Below, piece by piece: positions 10,467 through 19,929 of a DNA stretch of 64,000 nt; position 1 is the stretch's first letter, and the number at the start of each line of letters is the position of its first letter. The position numbers and the translations under genes are program-made. The notes below the pieces were generated by a model. The model saw only the letters and a program-made list of their open reading frames with translations. It searched no databases and had not been told where the DNA came from. The stretch comes from Streptomycetaceae bacterium (GTDB lineage Bacteria > Actinomycetota > Actinomycetes > Nanopelagicales > Nanopelagicaceae), in contig JAIXTW010000010.1 in the NCBI GenBank assembly GCA_027483765.1, positions 62,001 through 126,000 on the forward strand, written 5' to 3'.

Positions 10467-13400
10467 TTAAATACGCACGAGGCATTGTGGCCCCAAAATT
10501 GCTTTGAGGTCAGCGCTCAAACTTGGTGATGATGTTACTAGTGCGTCAATTTTGAGAGTCGTTGTCTTGGCCTGATCGACAACGTGCAAATGGACTTCAC
10601 GCTTTCCGGGATGAGAGCGCAGAATCTCTTTAATCCGTTCGACAATCGGTGGGGTTACTTGCGTCGCGGGTAGAGAAATTAGCAATGGACCTGTGGGGGC
10701 GCCGGAAATATCAGGCATCTTCATTTCAAGTGCAGTAAATCTCACCTGTTCATCTGTCCGCGAGAAGCGACCTTTTACCACCACTACTCGATCCTCGGTG
10801 AGCGAGAGGGCGTACTGGTTGTAGGTATTCGAGAAGAAGAGAACTTCAATTGCGCCCTCTAAATCTTCAACATTGACTACCGCCCACGACGCTCCCTGGC
10901 GGGAAACTTTTCGTTGAATTCCGGTGATGAGTCCGCCAATGGTGACAATTCCATCGGGTGGGCTCTCGTCAAGTAACTCACTAATGGTCATATCGGTATG
11001 TGAACGTAGAACGTGTTCCACCCCGAGCAGTGGATGATCTGAAACGTAGAGCCCTAGCATCTCGCGCTCGAATGTCAGCAGCGTTGATTTATCCCATTCA
11101 GTTGCCGGAATTTCGATATCAATTCCCGCAACTTCTGAGATTGAATCACCACCAAAGAGATCGAATTGACCAATTGCTTCCGCGCGCTTACTTTCAATAA
11201 CAGAGTCGATTGCTTCTAGGTGAATTGCCATCAGGCCTTTACGCGGATGACCAAGTGAGTCAAAAGCTCCTGCTTTAATCAGTGATTCAATGGTCTTCTT
11301 ATTGCACACATTGGCATCGACCTTTGCTAAGAAATCGCTAAATGAGGCGAAGGCACCCTTTGATGTGCGGGCAGTTTTAATGGAGGCAACGACACCTTCG
11401 CCAACATTTCTGATTGCAGCGAGACCGAAACGAATATCAGTTCCACGCGGTGTGTATTCGGCATCGGATTCATTGACATCTGGCGGCAAAACTTTAATTC
11501 CCATGCGACGGCACTCAGATAGATAGAGGGCCGATTTATCTTTATCATCGCGCACACTAGTGAGTAGCGCCGCCATGTATTCGGTGGGGAAATTCGCCTT
11601 CAGATATGCCGTCCAGAATGAGACAACACCATAACCAGCGCTATGTGCTCGGTTAAAAGCGTAGTCAGAGAAGGGAATCAAAACTTCCCAAAGCCGCTTA
11701 ATTGCCGCCTCTGAGAATCCGTTAGATTTCATTCCAGCTTCAAATGGAATGTACTCCTTATCTAGAATTTCCTTATTCTTCTTACCCATCGCCTTACGCA
11801 AAAGATCTGCGCGGCCAAGTGTGAAGCCAGCGACCTTTTGGGCGATTGCCATTACTTGCTCTTGATACACAATCAAGCCGTAGGTGTCGCCAAGAATTTC
11901 TTGAAGCGGAAGTGATAACTCGGGATGAATCGGTTCGACCGGCTTACGTGAATTCTTTCGATCGGCGTAGTTGTTATGTGCATTTTCACCCATAGGTCCG
12001 GGGCGATAGAGCGCAATAACCGCTGAAATATCAGCAAATGAATCAGGAGCCATGCTGCGTAGAAGTGCGCGCATCGGGCCACCATCGAGTTGGAAGACAC
12101 CTAAAGTATCGCCACGCGAAAGTAGTTCGAATGTCTTCTGATCATGCAACGGTAAATCTTCCAGCACTACATCAATATTTTGATTCGCTTTAATATTGAG
12201 TAAGGCATCATCTAAAACCGATAGGTTGCGTAACCCCAAGAAGTCCATTTTTAAAAGCCCAGTTGATTCGCAGGCTCCCATATCGAATTGAGTGATGATG
12301 GCGCCATCTGCTTCGCGACGATGAATCGGGATTACATCTAAGAGCGGTTCACGCGAAAGAATGACGCCCGCAGCGTGCACGCCCCATTGGCGCTTGAGTC
12401 CCTCGAGACCTTTCGCAAGATCAACAACTCGTTTGGAATCAGGGTCAGATTCATAGAGTTGTCTGAACTCCCCCGCTTCTCCGTAGCGCGAATCTTTACT
12501 ATCAAATACACCTGAGAGTGTGATGTCTTTACCCATCACCGAAGGCGGTAGCGCCTTAGTAAGTTTTTCTCCGATGGCGTAGGGATATCCAAGAACCCGG
12601 GTTGAATCCTTAAGCGACTGCTTAGATTTAATTGTGCCGTAGGTAATGATTTGAGCAACGCGGTCTTCGCCATACTTCTCTGTCGCATAGCGAATCATTT
12701 CTGATCGACGACGTTCATCGAAGTCGAGATCGATATCGGGCATGGAGATACGTTCTGGGTTGAGGAATCGCTCAAATAAAAGTCCATGTTCAATGGGATC
12801 TAGCCCGGTAATTCCTAGGGCATAAGCCACAAGTGAACCCGCTGCAGATCCGCGGCCGGGACCTACTCGAATACCAACTTTCTTTGCATGCCCAACGAGA
12901 TCTGCGACAACCAGGAAGTATCCGGGAAATCCCATCTTGATCATGACATCGAGTTCGTAGTTCAGGCGCGTGAGGTGTTCGGCAGTTGCCTTGCCCTTCA
13001 TTCGCTCTTGCAGACCAATTTCTGCTTCCTTGCGTAGCCACGAATCTTCGGTCTCGCCTTGTGGCACAGTGAATGCTGGCAGGAGATTCTCATCTTCACG
13101 TAATTTCACATTGCAGCGCTCTGCAATAAGAAGTGTGTTGTCACATGCTTCTGGAATCTCTTTAAAGAGTTCGCGCATCTGTGCCGGTGTCTTGAGATAG
13201 AACTCATCATTATCAAATTTGAAACGCTTGGGATCGGCCAGCGTAGAACCCGATTGCACGCACAAGAGCGCTTCGTGGGCGGCGGCATCTTCGTGAAAGG
13301 TGTAGTGCAAATCGTTTGTGGCAAGTAGTGGCAGTTTCAGTTCTTTACCAAGCTTAAGCAGATCTGCTTTGACGCGGGTTTCGATATCGATGTGGTGATC

Positions 13401-14000
13401 CATGACTTCTAGGAAGAAGTTATTGGCACCGAAAATATCGCGATAGTCACTTGCTGCACGTAACGCCTCTTTGTAATTTCCCATGCGCAATCGAGTTTGA
13501 ATTTCACCACCTGGACACCCGGTCGTTGCTATGAGTCCGTCTGCATGACGAGAGATGAGTTCACGATCCATACGAGGCTTGTAGTAATAACCCTCTAGCG
13601 ATGCGAGCGATGAGAGCTTAAATAAATTTGCAAGTCCCTGATTATTCTCAGCCAAAATAGTCATGTGGGTATAAGCCCCACCACCAGAGACATCATCTTC
13701 TCCGCCGTCGGCCCACTGCACGCGCTTCTTATCAAATCGTGACTCTGGAGCAACGTAGGCTTCAATGCCGATAATAGGTTTGACGCCGGCTTTCGTTGCT
13801 TGTTTATAGAAATCAAAGGCACCAAATACATTGCCGTGATCTGTCATTGCAATCGCGGGCATTTCCTGGCGAGCTACCTCATTAACAAGATCGCCTACGC
13901 GCGCGGCACCGTCGAGCATCGAGTATTCGGTATGTACATGAAGATGTACAAACGAGTCTTTCGTCGATGCCCGTGAAGCTGAAAAATCTTCAGATGACAT
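10467..14000 (-). CDS. dnaE1: DNA polymerase III alpha subunit (replicative)
   Basis: Main replicative DNA polymerase, 1177 residues. The N-terminal PHP domain keeps its metal ligands (FVHLHVHTEYSMLDGAA near residue 18; AMTDHGN). The C-family catalytic carboxylates are in MPDIDLDFDERRR near residues 418-428 and the third Asp farther on in LLKMDFLGLRNL. A helix-hairpin-helix region and a C-terminal OB fold (VTIGGLITGIQRKVSRQG) complete the family architecture. It is upstream of hisD with a 52-bp gap and downstream of rluD; the lspA-rluD-dnaE1 order is common in actinobacteria. Confidence 0.97.
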   Translation of the reverse strand: MSSEDFSASRASTKDSFVHLHVHTEYSMLDGAARVGDLVNEVARQEMPAIAMTDHGNVFGAFDFYKQATKAGVKPIIGIEAYVAPESRFDKKRVQWADGGEDDVSGGGAYTHMTILAENNQGLANLFKLSSLASLEGYYYKPRMDRELISRHADGLIATTGCPGGEIQTRLRMGNYKEALRAASDYRDIFGANNFFLEVMDHHIDIETRVKADLLKLGKELKLPLLATNDLHYTFHEDAAAHEALLCVQSGSTLADPKRFKFDNDEFYLKTPAQMRELFKEIPEACDNTLLIAERCNVKLREDENLLPAFTVPQGETEDSWLRKEAEIGLQERMKGKATAEHLTRLNYELDVMIKMGFPGYFLVVADLVGHAKKVGIRVGPGRGSAAGSLVAYALGITGLDPIEHGLLFERFLNPERISMPDIDLDFDERRRSEMIRYATEKYGEDRVAQIITYGTIKSKQSLKDSTRVLGYPYAIGEKLTKALPPSVMGKDITLSGVFDSKDSRYGEAGEFRQLYESDPDSKRVVDLAKGLEGLKRQWGVHAAGVILSREPLLDVIPIHRREADGAIITQFDMGACESTGLLKMDFLGLRNLSVLDDALLNIKANQNIDVVLEDLPLHDQKTFELLSRGDTLGVFQLDGGPMRALLRSMAPDSFADISAVIALYRPGPMGENAHNNYADRKNSRKPVEPIHPELSLPLQEILGDTYGLIVYQEQVMAIAQKVAGFTLGRADLLRKAMGKKNKEILDKEYIPFEAGMKSNGFSEAAIKRLWEVLIPFSDYAFNRAHSAGYGVVSFWTAYLKANFPTEYMAALLTSVRDDKDKSALYLSECRRMGIKVLPPDVNESDAEYTPRGTDIRFGLAAIRNVGEGVVASIKTARTSKGAFASFSDFLAKVDANVCNKKTIESLIKAGAFDSLGHPRKGLMAIHLEAIDSVIESKRAEAIGQFDLFGGDSISEVAGIDIEIPATEWDKSTLLTFEREMLGLYVSDHPLLGVEHVLRSHTDMTISELLDESPPDGIVTIGGLITGIQRKVSRQGASWAVVNVEDLEGAIEVLFFSNTYNQYALSLTEDRVVVVKGRFSRTDEQVRFTALEMKMPDISGAPTGPLLISLPATQVTPPIVERIKEILRSHPGKREVHLHVVDQAKTTTLKIDALVTSSPSLSADLKAILGPQCLVRI

Positions 14001-14019
14001 GGTGGCGCAACATTAGCGC

Positions 14020-14958
14020 CTAAGGAAGAACTGCCTCGGATAGCAACGCCAAAGAAGCTTGCAGGTCAGGCGGGTATGGCGCACGTAACTCAAGGTGTAC
14101 TCCCGTGGTGGGGTGGTTAAAGCGGAGTTCTAAAGCGTGAAGCCAAGGTCGAGACATCTTTAATTTTTTACCGAGGACCGGATCTGCGCCATATGTTGTA
14201 TCTCCCACCAGCGGGTGGTTGAGGGCGGAGAAGTGAACTCTAATTTGGTGGGTGCGTCCGGTTTCTAACTCTACTTTCACCAGCGAAACAGATCGGTAGT
14301 ACTCAATAACTTCATAGTGAGTAATGCTCTCTTTACCAGTGGCAACTACCGCAAATCGGTGGTCTTCTTTTGGATGTCTATCAATTGGGGCATCAATTGT
14401 TCCTGAAGATGGATCCATATGTCCTTGCACAAGTGCATGGTAAGTTTTTTCTACATCGTGATCGCGAAACATTTCCTTCAGCTTGAGATAAGCAGCATCG
14501 GTCTTTGCAATAATCATTAAGCCTGAAGTTCCAGCATCAAGGCGGTGAACCACTCCGGCACGTTCGGCAGGACCGGATGTGGAAATTGTGTAACCAGCTG
14601 CCATGAGAGCGCCGACAACTGTTGGGCCCATCCATCCGGGACTTGGGTGGGCTGCGCATCCCACCGGCTTATCAATCACAACAATGTCATCGTCGTTATA
14701 AATCACTGTCAGGCCGTCAAGTGGTGTAAGTGGAATAGGGTCTTGATTAACTGGTGCCGGCAAGAGAACTTCGATGACCTGACCAGCGGTAACGCGATCT
14801 GATTTCTGCATCGATTGCCCGCCTGAATTAATGTCGCCATCTTCAAGAAGTTTTACAACTGCGGTGCGAGAAAGACCCAGAACTCGGGTCAGAGCGCTAT
14901 CAATTCGTTCGCCTGCTACGCCTTCAGGCACACTTAGCGTTCTTAGTTCGCGACTCAT
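14020..14958 (-). CDS. rluD: 23S rRNA pseudouridine synthase, RluD family
   Basis: Predicted to isomerise uridines in 23S rRNA. The 312-residue protein has an N-terminal S4 RNA-binding domain (residues about 14-75, with RIDSALTRVLGLSRTAVVKLLEDG) and a RluA-type catalytic domain with the active Asp in GVVHRLDAGTSGLMI near residue 142. The start ATG has an AAGG-type Shine-Dalgarno about ten bases upstream. It lies 6 bp after lspA. The specific rRNA positions cannot be told from sequence alone. Confidence 0.93.
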   Translation of the reverse strand: MSRELRTLSVPEGVAGERIDSALTRVLGLSRTAVVKLLEDGDINSGGQSMQKSDRVTAGQVIEVLLPAPVNQDPIPLTPLDGLTVIYNDDDIVVIDKPVGCAAHPSPGWMGPTVVGALMAAGYTISTSGPAERAGVVHRLDAGTSGLMIIAKTDAAYLKLKEMFRDHDVEKTYHALVQGHMDPSSGTIDAPIDRHPKEDHRFAVVATGKESITHYEVIEYYRSVSLVKVELETGRTHQIRVHFSALNHPLVGDTTYGADPVLGKKLKMSRPWLHALELRFNHPTTGVHLELRAPYPPDLQASLALLSEAVLP

Positions 14959-14964
14959 ATGTAG

Positions 14965-15429
14965 CTACCTTACCGGTGTTACGGGCGGAATATTTCTCAC
15001 ACTCAAGATAAAGGCAACGGCCGCAGCTGACACGATCGCGCAGTCGGCCAAGTTAAACACCGGCCAATATGGAATTTGTATCCAATCTATGACGTGTCCA
15101 CTTAAATACGATGGTGCTCTAAACACTCGATCGCTGAGATTTCCAAGGACTCCCCCAAGGAGTAAGCCAGCGGTGAGTTGCCAGCCACGTGCCGTGATGA
15201 TGCGCGCAAAATAGATTACCGCCGTTGCCACAGCACATGAAAAAATCGTAAATAGAATTGTTAATCCACCAGCTAATCCAAACGCCGCTCCGGAATTTTT
15301 TACTAGCGTTAGTTGAAGCCACGATCCGATTAAGTCTTGCGGTGATTGTTCGAGGCTCGCGATAGCCCATTGCTTAGTCAGGAAATCAGCGAGCCAGATT
15401 ACAGAAGCGGTAAGAAAAATTCGGCGCAC
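14965..15429 (-). CDS. lspA: lipoprotein signal peptidase
   Basis: Membrane aspartyl protease that removes signal peptides from prolipoproteins after lipid attachment. The 154-residue protein has four hydrophobic segments and both catalytic Asp motifs: LLGGVLGNLSDRVF (near residue 100) and PVFNLADCAIVSA (near residue 130). It begins with GTG one base after the stop of the DksA-like gene, indicating cotranscription. Confidence 0.95.
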   Translation of the reverse strand: MRRIFLTASVIWLADFLTKQWAIASLEQSPQDLIGSWLQLTLVKNSGAAFGLAGGLTILFTIFSCAVATAVIYFARIITARGWQLTAGLLLGGVLGNLSDRVFRAPSYLSGHVIDWIQIPYWPVFNLADCAIVSAAAVAFILSVRNIPPVTPVR

Positions 15430-15430
15430 T

Positions 15431-16279
15431 TTAGCGCCGCTCTTCCTTCTGCTTGCAGATCATGCACAAAGTTGCGCGAGGGAATACCTGCAGTCGGGCT
15501 TTACCTATTGGGGAACCGCAATCTTCGCAGAGACCATAAGTTTTATTCTCGATTCGCTCTAGCGCACGTTCAGTCTGCAAGACCATGTCACGAGCGTTGA
15601 TAACAAGCGACATCTCGTGTTCGCGTTCGAAAGTTTTTGTTCCAGAATCTGCTTGATCATCTCCGGCGCCTTCACCCGAATCTGAGATGAGTTCATTCAT
15701 TTCAGCTTCAACTGTTGCTAATTCTTTTCGCAGGCGCTCAAGGTCTTTCGAGATTTCAGTCTTGACGCTCTTGAGTTCTGCTGCAGTCCATGGCGCTTCA
15801 CCTGCAGCGGCCAGAACCGGCGTCGGTGCAGCCTTGATCGGCTTAAGCGGTGCAATTTTCTTTCCACTTTTTTCAGGACGTGGTGGTGGAGGCATGACCA
15901 GTCGGCGCTCTTCTACAACCGGTGCAGCAGTCGGTGCCATCACTGTCGCGACCGAAACTGTCTGTGATTTTTCATCTACCGTAAGAGTTGTCTTACCAAT
16001 TTTTGATGGAAATGGGCGACCAGGGGCTTTCTTTACCGCTGAAGTTTTCTTCGCTGGCGCTTTCTTAACTGCAGCCTTTTTGGCTGGCGCCTTCTTAGCC
16101 GGAGCTTTTTTGGCTACCGCTTTCTTGGCTACCGCTTTCTTGGCAGGTGCTTTCTTTGCTGGCGATTTCTTTGCAACAGCCTTCTTGGCTGCAGGCTTTT
16201 TAGCCGCAGACTTGGATACTTTTTTACCTGGCACGCCGCGCACCCTATGCGTTTTTCTTGGCGTAACCAACTTTGCCAC
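15431..16279 (-). CDS. DksA/TraR-type zinc-finger protein with Lys/Ala-rich tail
   Basis: The C-terminal part (residues about 165-282) is a DksA/TraR-like module: a coiled-coil stretch ([20 protein letters not shown]) and a four-cysteine zinc finger (CEDCGSPIG and CMICKQKEE). The N-terminal 90 residues are a low-complexity basic tail made of KKAPAKK/KKAVAKK units ending in KKAPGRPFP, an AT-hook-like core, resembling histone H1 tails. DksA-like proteins bind RNA polymerase; the tail suggests DNA binding as well. It starts with GTG at 16279, divergent from ileS. The partner and effect are not known. Confidence 0.82.
   Translation of the reverse strand: MAKLVTPRKTHRVRGVPGKKVSKSAAKKPAAKKAVAKKSPAKKAPAKKAVAKKAVAKKAPAKKAPAKKAAVKKAPAKKTSAVKKAPGRPFPSKIGKTTLTVDEKSQTVSVATVMAPTAAPVVEERRLVMPPPPRPEKSGKKIAPLKPIKAAPTPVLAAAGEAPWTAAELKSVKTEISKDLERLRKELATVEAEMNELISDSGEGAGDDQADSGTKTFEREHEMSLVINARDMVLQTERALERIENKTYGLCEDCGSPIGKARLQVFPRATLCMICKQKEERR
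16018..16210 (-). repeat. KKAPAKK/KKAVAKK coding repeat
   Basis: Direct repeat within the DksA-like gene. On the plus strand, units like GGCTGGCGCCTTCTTAGC recur with small changes every 12-15 bases, encoding Lys-Lys-Ala-X-Ala units. The purine-poor plus strand also creates a long antisense open frame (15687-16382) that is not a gene. Confidence 0.85.
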
Positions 16280-16287
16280 GCATGGTT

Positions 16288-16293
16288 TAGACT
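16288..16293 (+). promoter_or_regulatory. possible -10 element for the ileS leader
   Basis: TAGACT on the plus strand fits the TANNNT -10 form used elsewhere in this window and would start transcription near 16300, just before the first T-box helix. No good -35 was seen; this is tentative. Confidence 0.35.
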
Positions 16294-16299
16294 TTCGCC

Positions 16300-16508
16300 T
16301 GCAAGAACTTGCTGGAAAGAGTGCGTTGAAGAGGCGATCACCTCGGGAGCACGCTGGAAGATTCGCTCATTGGGCGAGGTAGAACCAGAGAAAGTAAGTA
16401 AATAAAGAGGTACTCGTCGCAACATGTGGCCAGTACAAGGCGGGTGGTACCGCGAGCTGCATGCGGCTCGTCCCTCCAAGAGTTAAGTAACTTCTTGGGG
16501 GATTTTTT
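16300..16508 (+). ncRNA. translational T-box leader of ileS
   Basis: The T-box hallmark GGGTGGTACCGCG lies at 16442-16454. A short hairpin (GAGG 16331-16334 with CCTC 16341-16344) exposes ATC at 16337-16339, the isoleucine specifier, as in the ultrashort stem I T-boxes of actinobacterial ileS. CCTCCAAG (16473-16480) can pair with CTTGGGGG (16494-16501), which contains the Shine-Dalgarno sequence. Alternatively the CCCTCC part pairs with the GGGTGG of the T-box. Uncharged tRNA-Ile should stabilise the second fold and free the ribosome-binding site. No U-tract terminator is present, so control is expected at translation. Confidence 0.9.
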
Positions 16509-19500
16509 ATGTCATCACCATTTCGCGCCATCGGCGCCCAGATCGACCTTCCAGCAATGGAACGCTCGATTCTGAATTTCTGGCGAGAAAATCAAATCTT
16601 CGAGAAGAGCACCGAGTCACGAGCTGGGCAAGCGCCTTGGACTTTTTATGAGGGTCCACCTACAGCAAATGGCATGCCTGGAACTCACCATATTGAAGCG
16701 CGTGTATTTAAAGATGTCTTTCCTCGTTATCAAACTATGAAAGGAAAGTACGTCACTCGAAAAGCAGGGTGGGATTGTCATGGCCTGCCAGTTGAAATTG
16801 CAGTAGAGAAAGAACTTGGATTCTCCGGAAAAGGCGACATTGAAAAATATGGAATCGCACCATTTAATGACAAGTGTCGTGAATCTGTTACCCGCCATGT
16901 AGATGCATTTACGCAAATGACAGAGCGGATGGGTTTCTGGGTTGATTTCGATCAGGCATATTGGACTATGGCGCCAGAGTATGTGGAATCCGTCTGGTGG
17001 AGCTTGAAAGAGATTTGGAAAAAGGGCCTGCTCGTTCAAGATCATCGAGTTGCGCCGTACTGTCCGCGTTGCGGAACCGGATTATCCGACCACGAACTTT
17101 CGCAAGGATATGAAACTGTCGTTGATCCATCTGTCTACGTCAGATTCCCTGTCACTTCCGGAGAATTAGCTGAACTTAAGGCTTCACTACTTGTATGGAC
17201 AACTACTCCATGGACGCTGGTATCAAATACTGCTATCGCTGTAAACCCAGATGTTGATTATGTTGTCGTAAAAACAACAGTTGATGAGGCTAGTGAAGTC
17301 TTGGTCGTTGCCCAGCCACTGCTATCAGCTGTTGCCGGAGAGCATGAAATTCTTAAGACAGTCAAGGGCGCTGCACTCGAGCGCACGACTTATACGCGTC
17401 CGTTTTCATATATTGATATCCCGGATTCACATTTCGTCGTATTGGCAACATATGTCACGACCGAAGATGGAACTGGCTTAGTGCATCAATCCCCCGCTTT
17501 TGGAGCCGATGACTTGTTGGTCTGTCGTTCTTACGGTTTGCCGGTAGTAAATCCAATTGCACCTGATGGAACTTTCTTGCCCGATGTTCCAGTTGTTGGT
17601 GGACTCTTCTTTAAGGATGCCGATAAGCCTTTGGTAAAGGAGCTCAAAGCAAGTGGAGCCCTTTACAAGCACCAGCCTTACGAGCATGAATATCCACATT
17701 GTTGGCGCTGTCATACCGCGCTTATTTATTATGCGCAGCCCTCTTGGTATATCCGTACAACATCAATTAAAGATGAACTCATTCGAGAGAATGCCAAGAC
17801 AGATTGGCACCCAGAAACCATTAAAACCGGGCGCTACGGTGATTGGCTAAATAACAATATTGACTGGGCACTTTCACGTAATCGATATTGGGGAACCCCG
17901 CTACCAATTTGGCGTTGTGAAAATAAGCATGACATCTGTGTTGATTCATTAGCCGAGCTAGGCCAACTTGCTGGCCAGGAGCTGAGCAACCTAGATCCGC
18001 ATCGCCCCTTTGTCGACGACATTTCCTTTGACTGTGCCCAATGTGGTTTCATCATGAATCGCGTGCCAGAAGTAATCGACTGTTGGTATGACTCAGGTGC
18101 GATGCCATTTGCACAATGGGGTTACCCGCATAAGCCAGGGTCAGTGGAGAAGTTTAAGGCGGCTTACCCGGCCGACTTTATCTGCGAGGCAATCGACCAG
18201 ACTCGCGGTTGGTTTTATACCCTGATGACTATTGGAACTTTGGTCTTTGACGAGAGTTCTTATAAGAGCGTTCTCTGTCTTGGACATATCCTCGATAAAG
18301 ATGGGCGCAAGATGAGCAAGCATGTAGGAAATGTGCTTGAACCCATGTCACTTATGGATCAGCATGGAGCCGATGCAGTTCGCTGGTACATGTTGGCTGC
18401 AGGTTCGCCATGGTCAGCGCGCCGAGTCGGACATGATGCAATTTCAGATGTTGTTCGAAAGACTCTGCTCACTTACTGGAACACCATTTCTTTCCATGCG
18501 CTCTACGCACAGGCATCAGAATTTGATCTGTCTCAGAGTCCGGCCATAAAGGATCGAACCCTGATGGATCGTTGGATTCTCAGTGAACTCAACGTACTGG
18601 TAGCTGAAGTAGATACTGCTTACAACGACTTTGATTCACAGTCTGCCGGCAGAGTACTGGCACGCTTTATCGATGATCTATCAAATTGGTATGTCCGCAG
18701 ATCACGTCGCCGTTTCTGGGATGGCGATGCTGCAGCACTTGCCACTTTGCATGAGTGTCTAGTGACTCTCACTCAACTCTTGGCGCCCATGGTGCCGTTT
18801 ATCACCGAGCACGTGTGGCAGGAGTTAGTCCGAGTTGCTGACACGCAATCGCTCTCATCTGTGCACCTGACAGATTTTCCAGTATCTGATTCAGCTCTGA
18901 TTGATCTTGCACTTAACTCTCATGTTGCAATGACTCGTCGGGTAGTTGAGCTGGGTCGTTCGGCTCGCGCTGAATCTGGCATCAAAATTCGTCAGCCACT
19001 GCAACGTGCGCTGATTTCAGCTCCAGGTTGGGCTGCACTTCCGGCAGATATGAAAGAGCAAATCTCGGATGAACTCAATGTCATTGACTTGGAGGATATC
19101 GCTGATGCCGATGGGGACTTGGTAGATATCTCAGTGAAGGCCAACTTCAAATCACTTGGTGCAAAATACGGAAAGGCGGTTCAAGATGTAGCCAAACTAA
19201 TTGGCGCCGCTGATGCAACCGCACTTGTGAAGAAGTTAAGGGCCACTGGCGCTGCCGAAGTGGGTCAGTTCGCACTTGAGATAGATGACTTGGTAATTAC
19301 CGAAGTTCCCAAGAGTGGCTGGATGGTTGCGAGCCACGATGGTGAGAGCGTCGCACTTGATCTGGCACTGAGCCCAGAGCTCATTGCGGCAGGTCATGTT
19401 CGCGAAGTGATTCGACTGATTCAAGAGCGTCGCAAGAGTGATGGTTTTGATATCTCTGATCGTATTAACGTGAGATGGAACGCACCGTCAGAACTTGTCT

Positions 19501-19625
19501 CAACAATCAATGCGCATGCAACCTACATTTCAGAGGAAGTTTTAGCGCTATCCATGACAGAAGATTCGACCGTTGCTGAAACTGAGAGTGAACTAGGCGT
19601 GAATGTGAAAATCAGCAAGGCTTAA
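16509..19625 (+). CDS. ileS: isoleucyl-tRNA synthetase
   Basis: Charges tRNA-Ile with isoleucine in the cytosol. At 1038 residues it has the class I catalytic core with the HIGH-like motif PPTANGMPGTHHIEAR near residues 50-65 and the KMSKS-like motif DGRKMSKHVGNV near residue 600. The CP1 editing domain and a C-terminal anticodon domain complete it. The GTHHIEAR and KMSKH forms match the eukaryote-like (type 2) IleRS common in actinobacteria, a type often insensitive to mupirocin. It is controlled by the T-box leader directly upstream, with a GGGGGA ribosome-binding site at 16497-16502, and is convergent with yggT. Confidence 0.97.
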   Translation: MSSPFRAIGAQIDLPAMERSILNFWRENQIFEKSTESRAGQAPWTFYEGPPTANGMPGTHHIEARVFKDVFPRYQTMKGKYVTRKAGWDCHGLPVEIAVEKELGFSGKGDIEKYGIAPFNDKCRESVTRHVDAFTQMTERMGFWVDFDQAYWTMAPEYVESVWWSLKEIWKKGLLVQDHRVAPYCPRCGTGLSDHELSQGYETVVDPSVYVRFPVTSGELAELKASLLVWTTTPWTLVSNTAIAVNPDVDYVVVKTTVDEASEVLVVAQPLLSAVAGEHEILKTVKGAALERTTYTRPFSYIDIPDSHFVVLATYVTTEDGTGLVHQSPAFGADDLLVCRSYGLPVVNPIAPDGTFLPDVPVVGGLFFKDADKPLVKELKASGALYKHQPYEHEYPHCWRCHTALIYYAQPSWYIRTTSIKDELIRENAKTDWHPETIKTGRYGDWLNNNIDWALSRNRYWGTPLPIWRCENKHDICVDSLAELGQLAGQELSNLDPHRPFVDDISFDCAQCGFIMNRVPEVIDCWYDSGAMPFAQWGYPHKPGSVEKFKAAYPADFICEAIDQTRGWFYTLMTIGTLVFDESSYKSVLCLGHILDKDGRKMSKHVGNVLEPMSLMDQHGADAVRWYMLAAGSPWSARRVGHDAISDVVRKTLLTYWNTISFHALYAQASEFDLSQSPAIKDRTLMDRWILSELNVLVAEVDTAYNDFDSQSAGRVLARFIDDLSNWYVRRSRRRFWDGDAAALATLHECLVTLTQLLAPMVPFITEHVWQELVRVADTQSLSSVHLTDFPVSDSALIDLALNSHVAMTRRVVELGRSARAESGIKIRQPLQRALISAPGWAALPADMKEQISDELNVIDLEDIADADGDLVDISVKANFKSLGAKYGKAVQDVAKLIGAADATALVKKLRATGAAEVGQFALEIDDLVITEVPKSGWMVASHDGESVALDLALSPELIAAGHVREVIRLIQERRKSDGFDISDRINVRWNAPSELVSTINAHATYISEEVLALSMTEDSTVAETESELGVNVKISKA

Positions 19626-19638
19626 TTGCAAAAGCGAA

Positions 19639-19920
19639 TTACAGAACAATAACTACTATTCGCTCTAGCAAGCTCAGTGCAATGAGGATCACAATAAATG
19701 AGAGGTCTAGCGAAACTGAGCCAACGCGTAGCGGGGGCACAAAACGCTGAACAAACTTCATGGGCGGATCTGTCACTGAGTAAATTACTTCAAAAATGGA
19801 AGATAGAAACGGTGCTGGGCGCCAGTCGCGCTTAAACATTCTGACGTAATCAATAATGATTCGTGCAAATAGCGCAAGTTTAAATAAACCAATTACTTGC
19901 AGAAGTAGCGAGCTGATCAT
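19639..19920 (-). CDS. yggT: YggT-family membrane protein
   Basis: Small membrane protein of 93 residues with two hydrophobic segments (about residues 3-25 and 65-90) flanking a loop containing DPPMKFVQRFVPPLRVGSVSLDLS, the conserved YggT pattern. It follows sepF by 9 bp in the cluster downstream of ftsZ, a standard Gram-positive arrangement that links it loosely to division or membrane homeostasis. Molecular function is unknown. In many actinobacteria divIVA/wag31 follows this gene; here the convergent ileS follows instead. Confidence 0.9.
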   Translation of the reverse strand: MISSLLLQVIGLFKLALFARIIIDYVRMFKRDWRPAPFLSSIFEVIYSVTDPPMKFVQRFVPPLRVGSVSLDLSFIVILIALSLLERIVVIVL

Positions 19921-19929
19921 AAAACTAAC

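Noticed and set aside
16018-16210. Repeat array as a possible CRISPR
   Set aside because: Units are 12-15 bases, in frame, without spacers, and encode Lys/Ala; they belong to a protein tail.
15687-16382. Long plus-strand open frame of 231 codons opposite the DksA-like gene
   Set aside because: It is the mirror of the Lys/Ala-coding repeat, giving Phe/Ala-rich low-complexity sequence with no family resemblance or ribosome-binding site, and it runs across the ileS leader.
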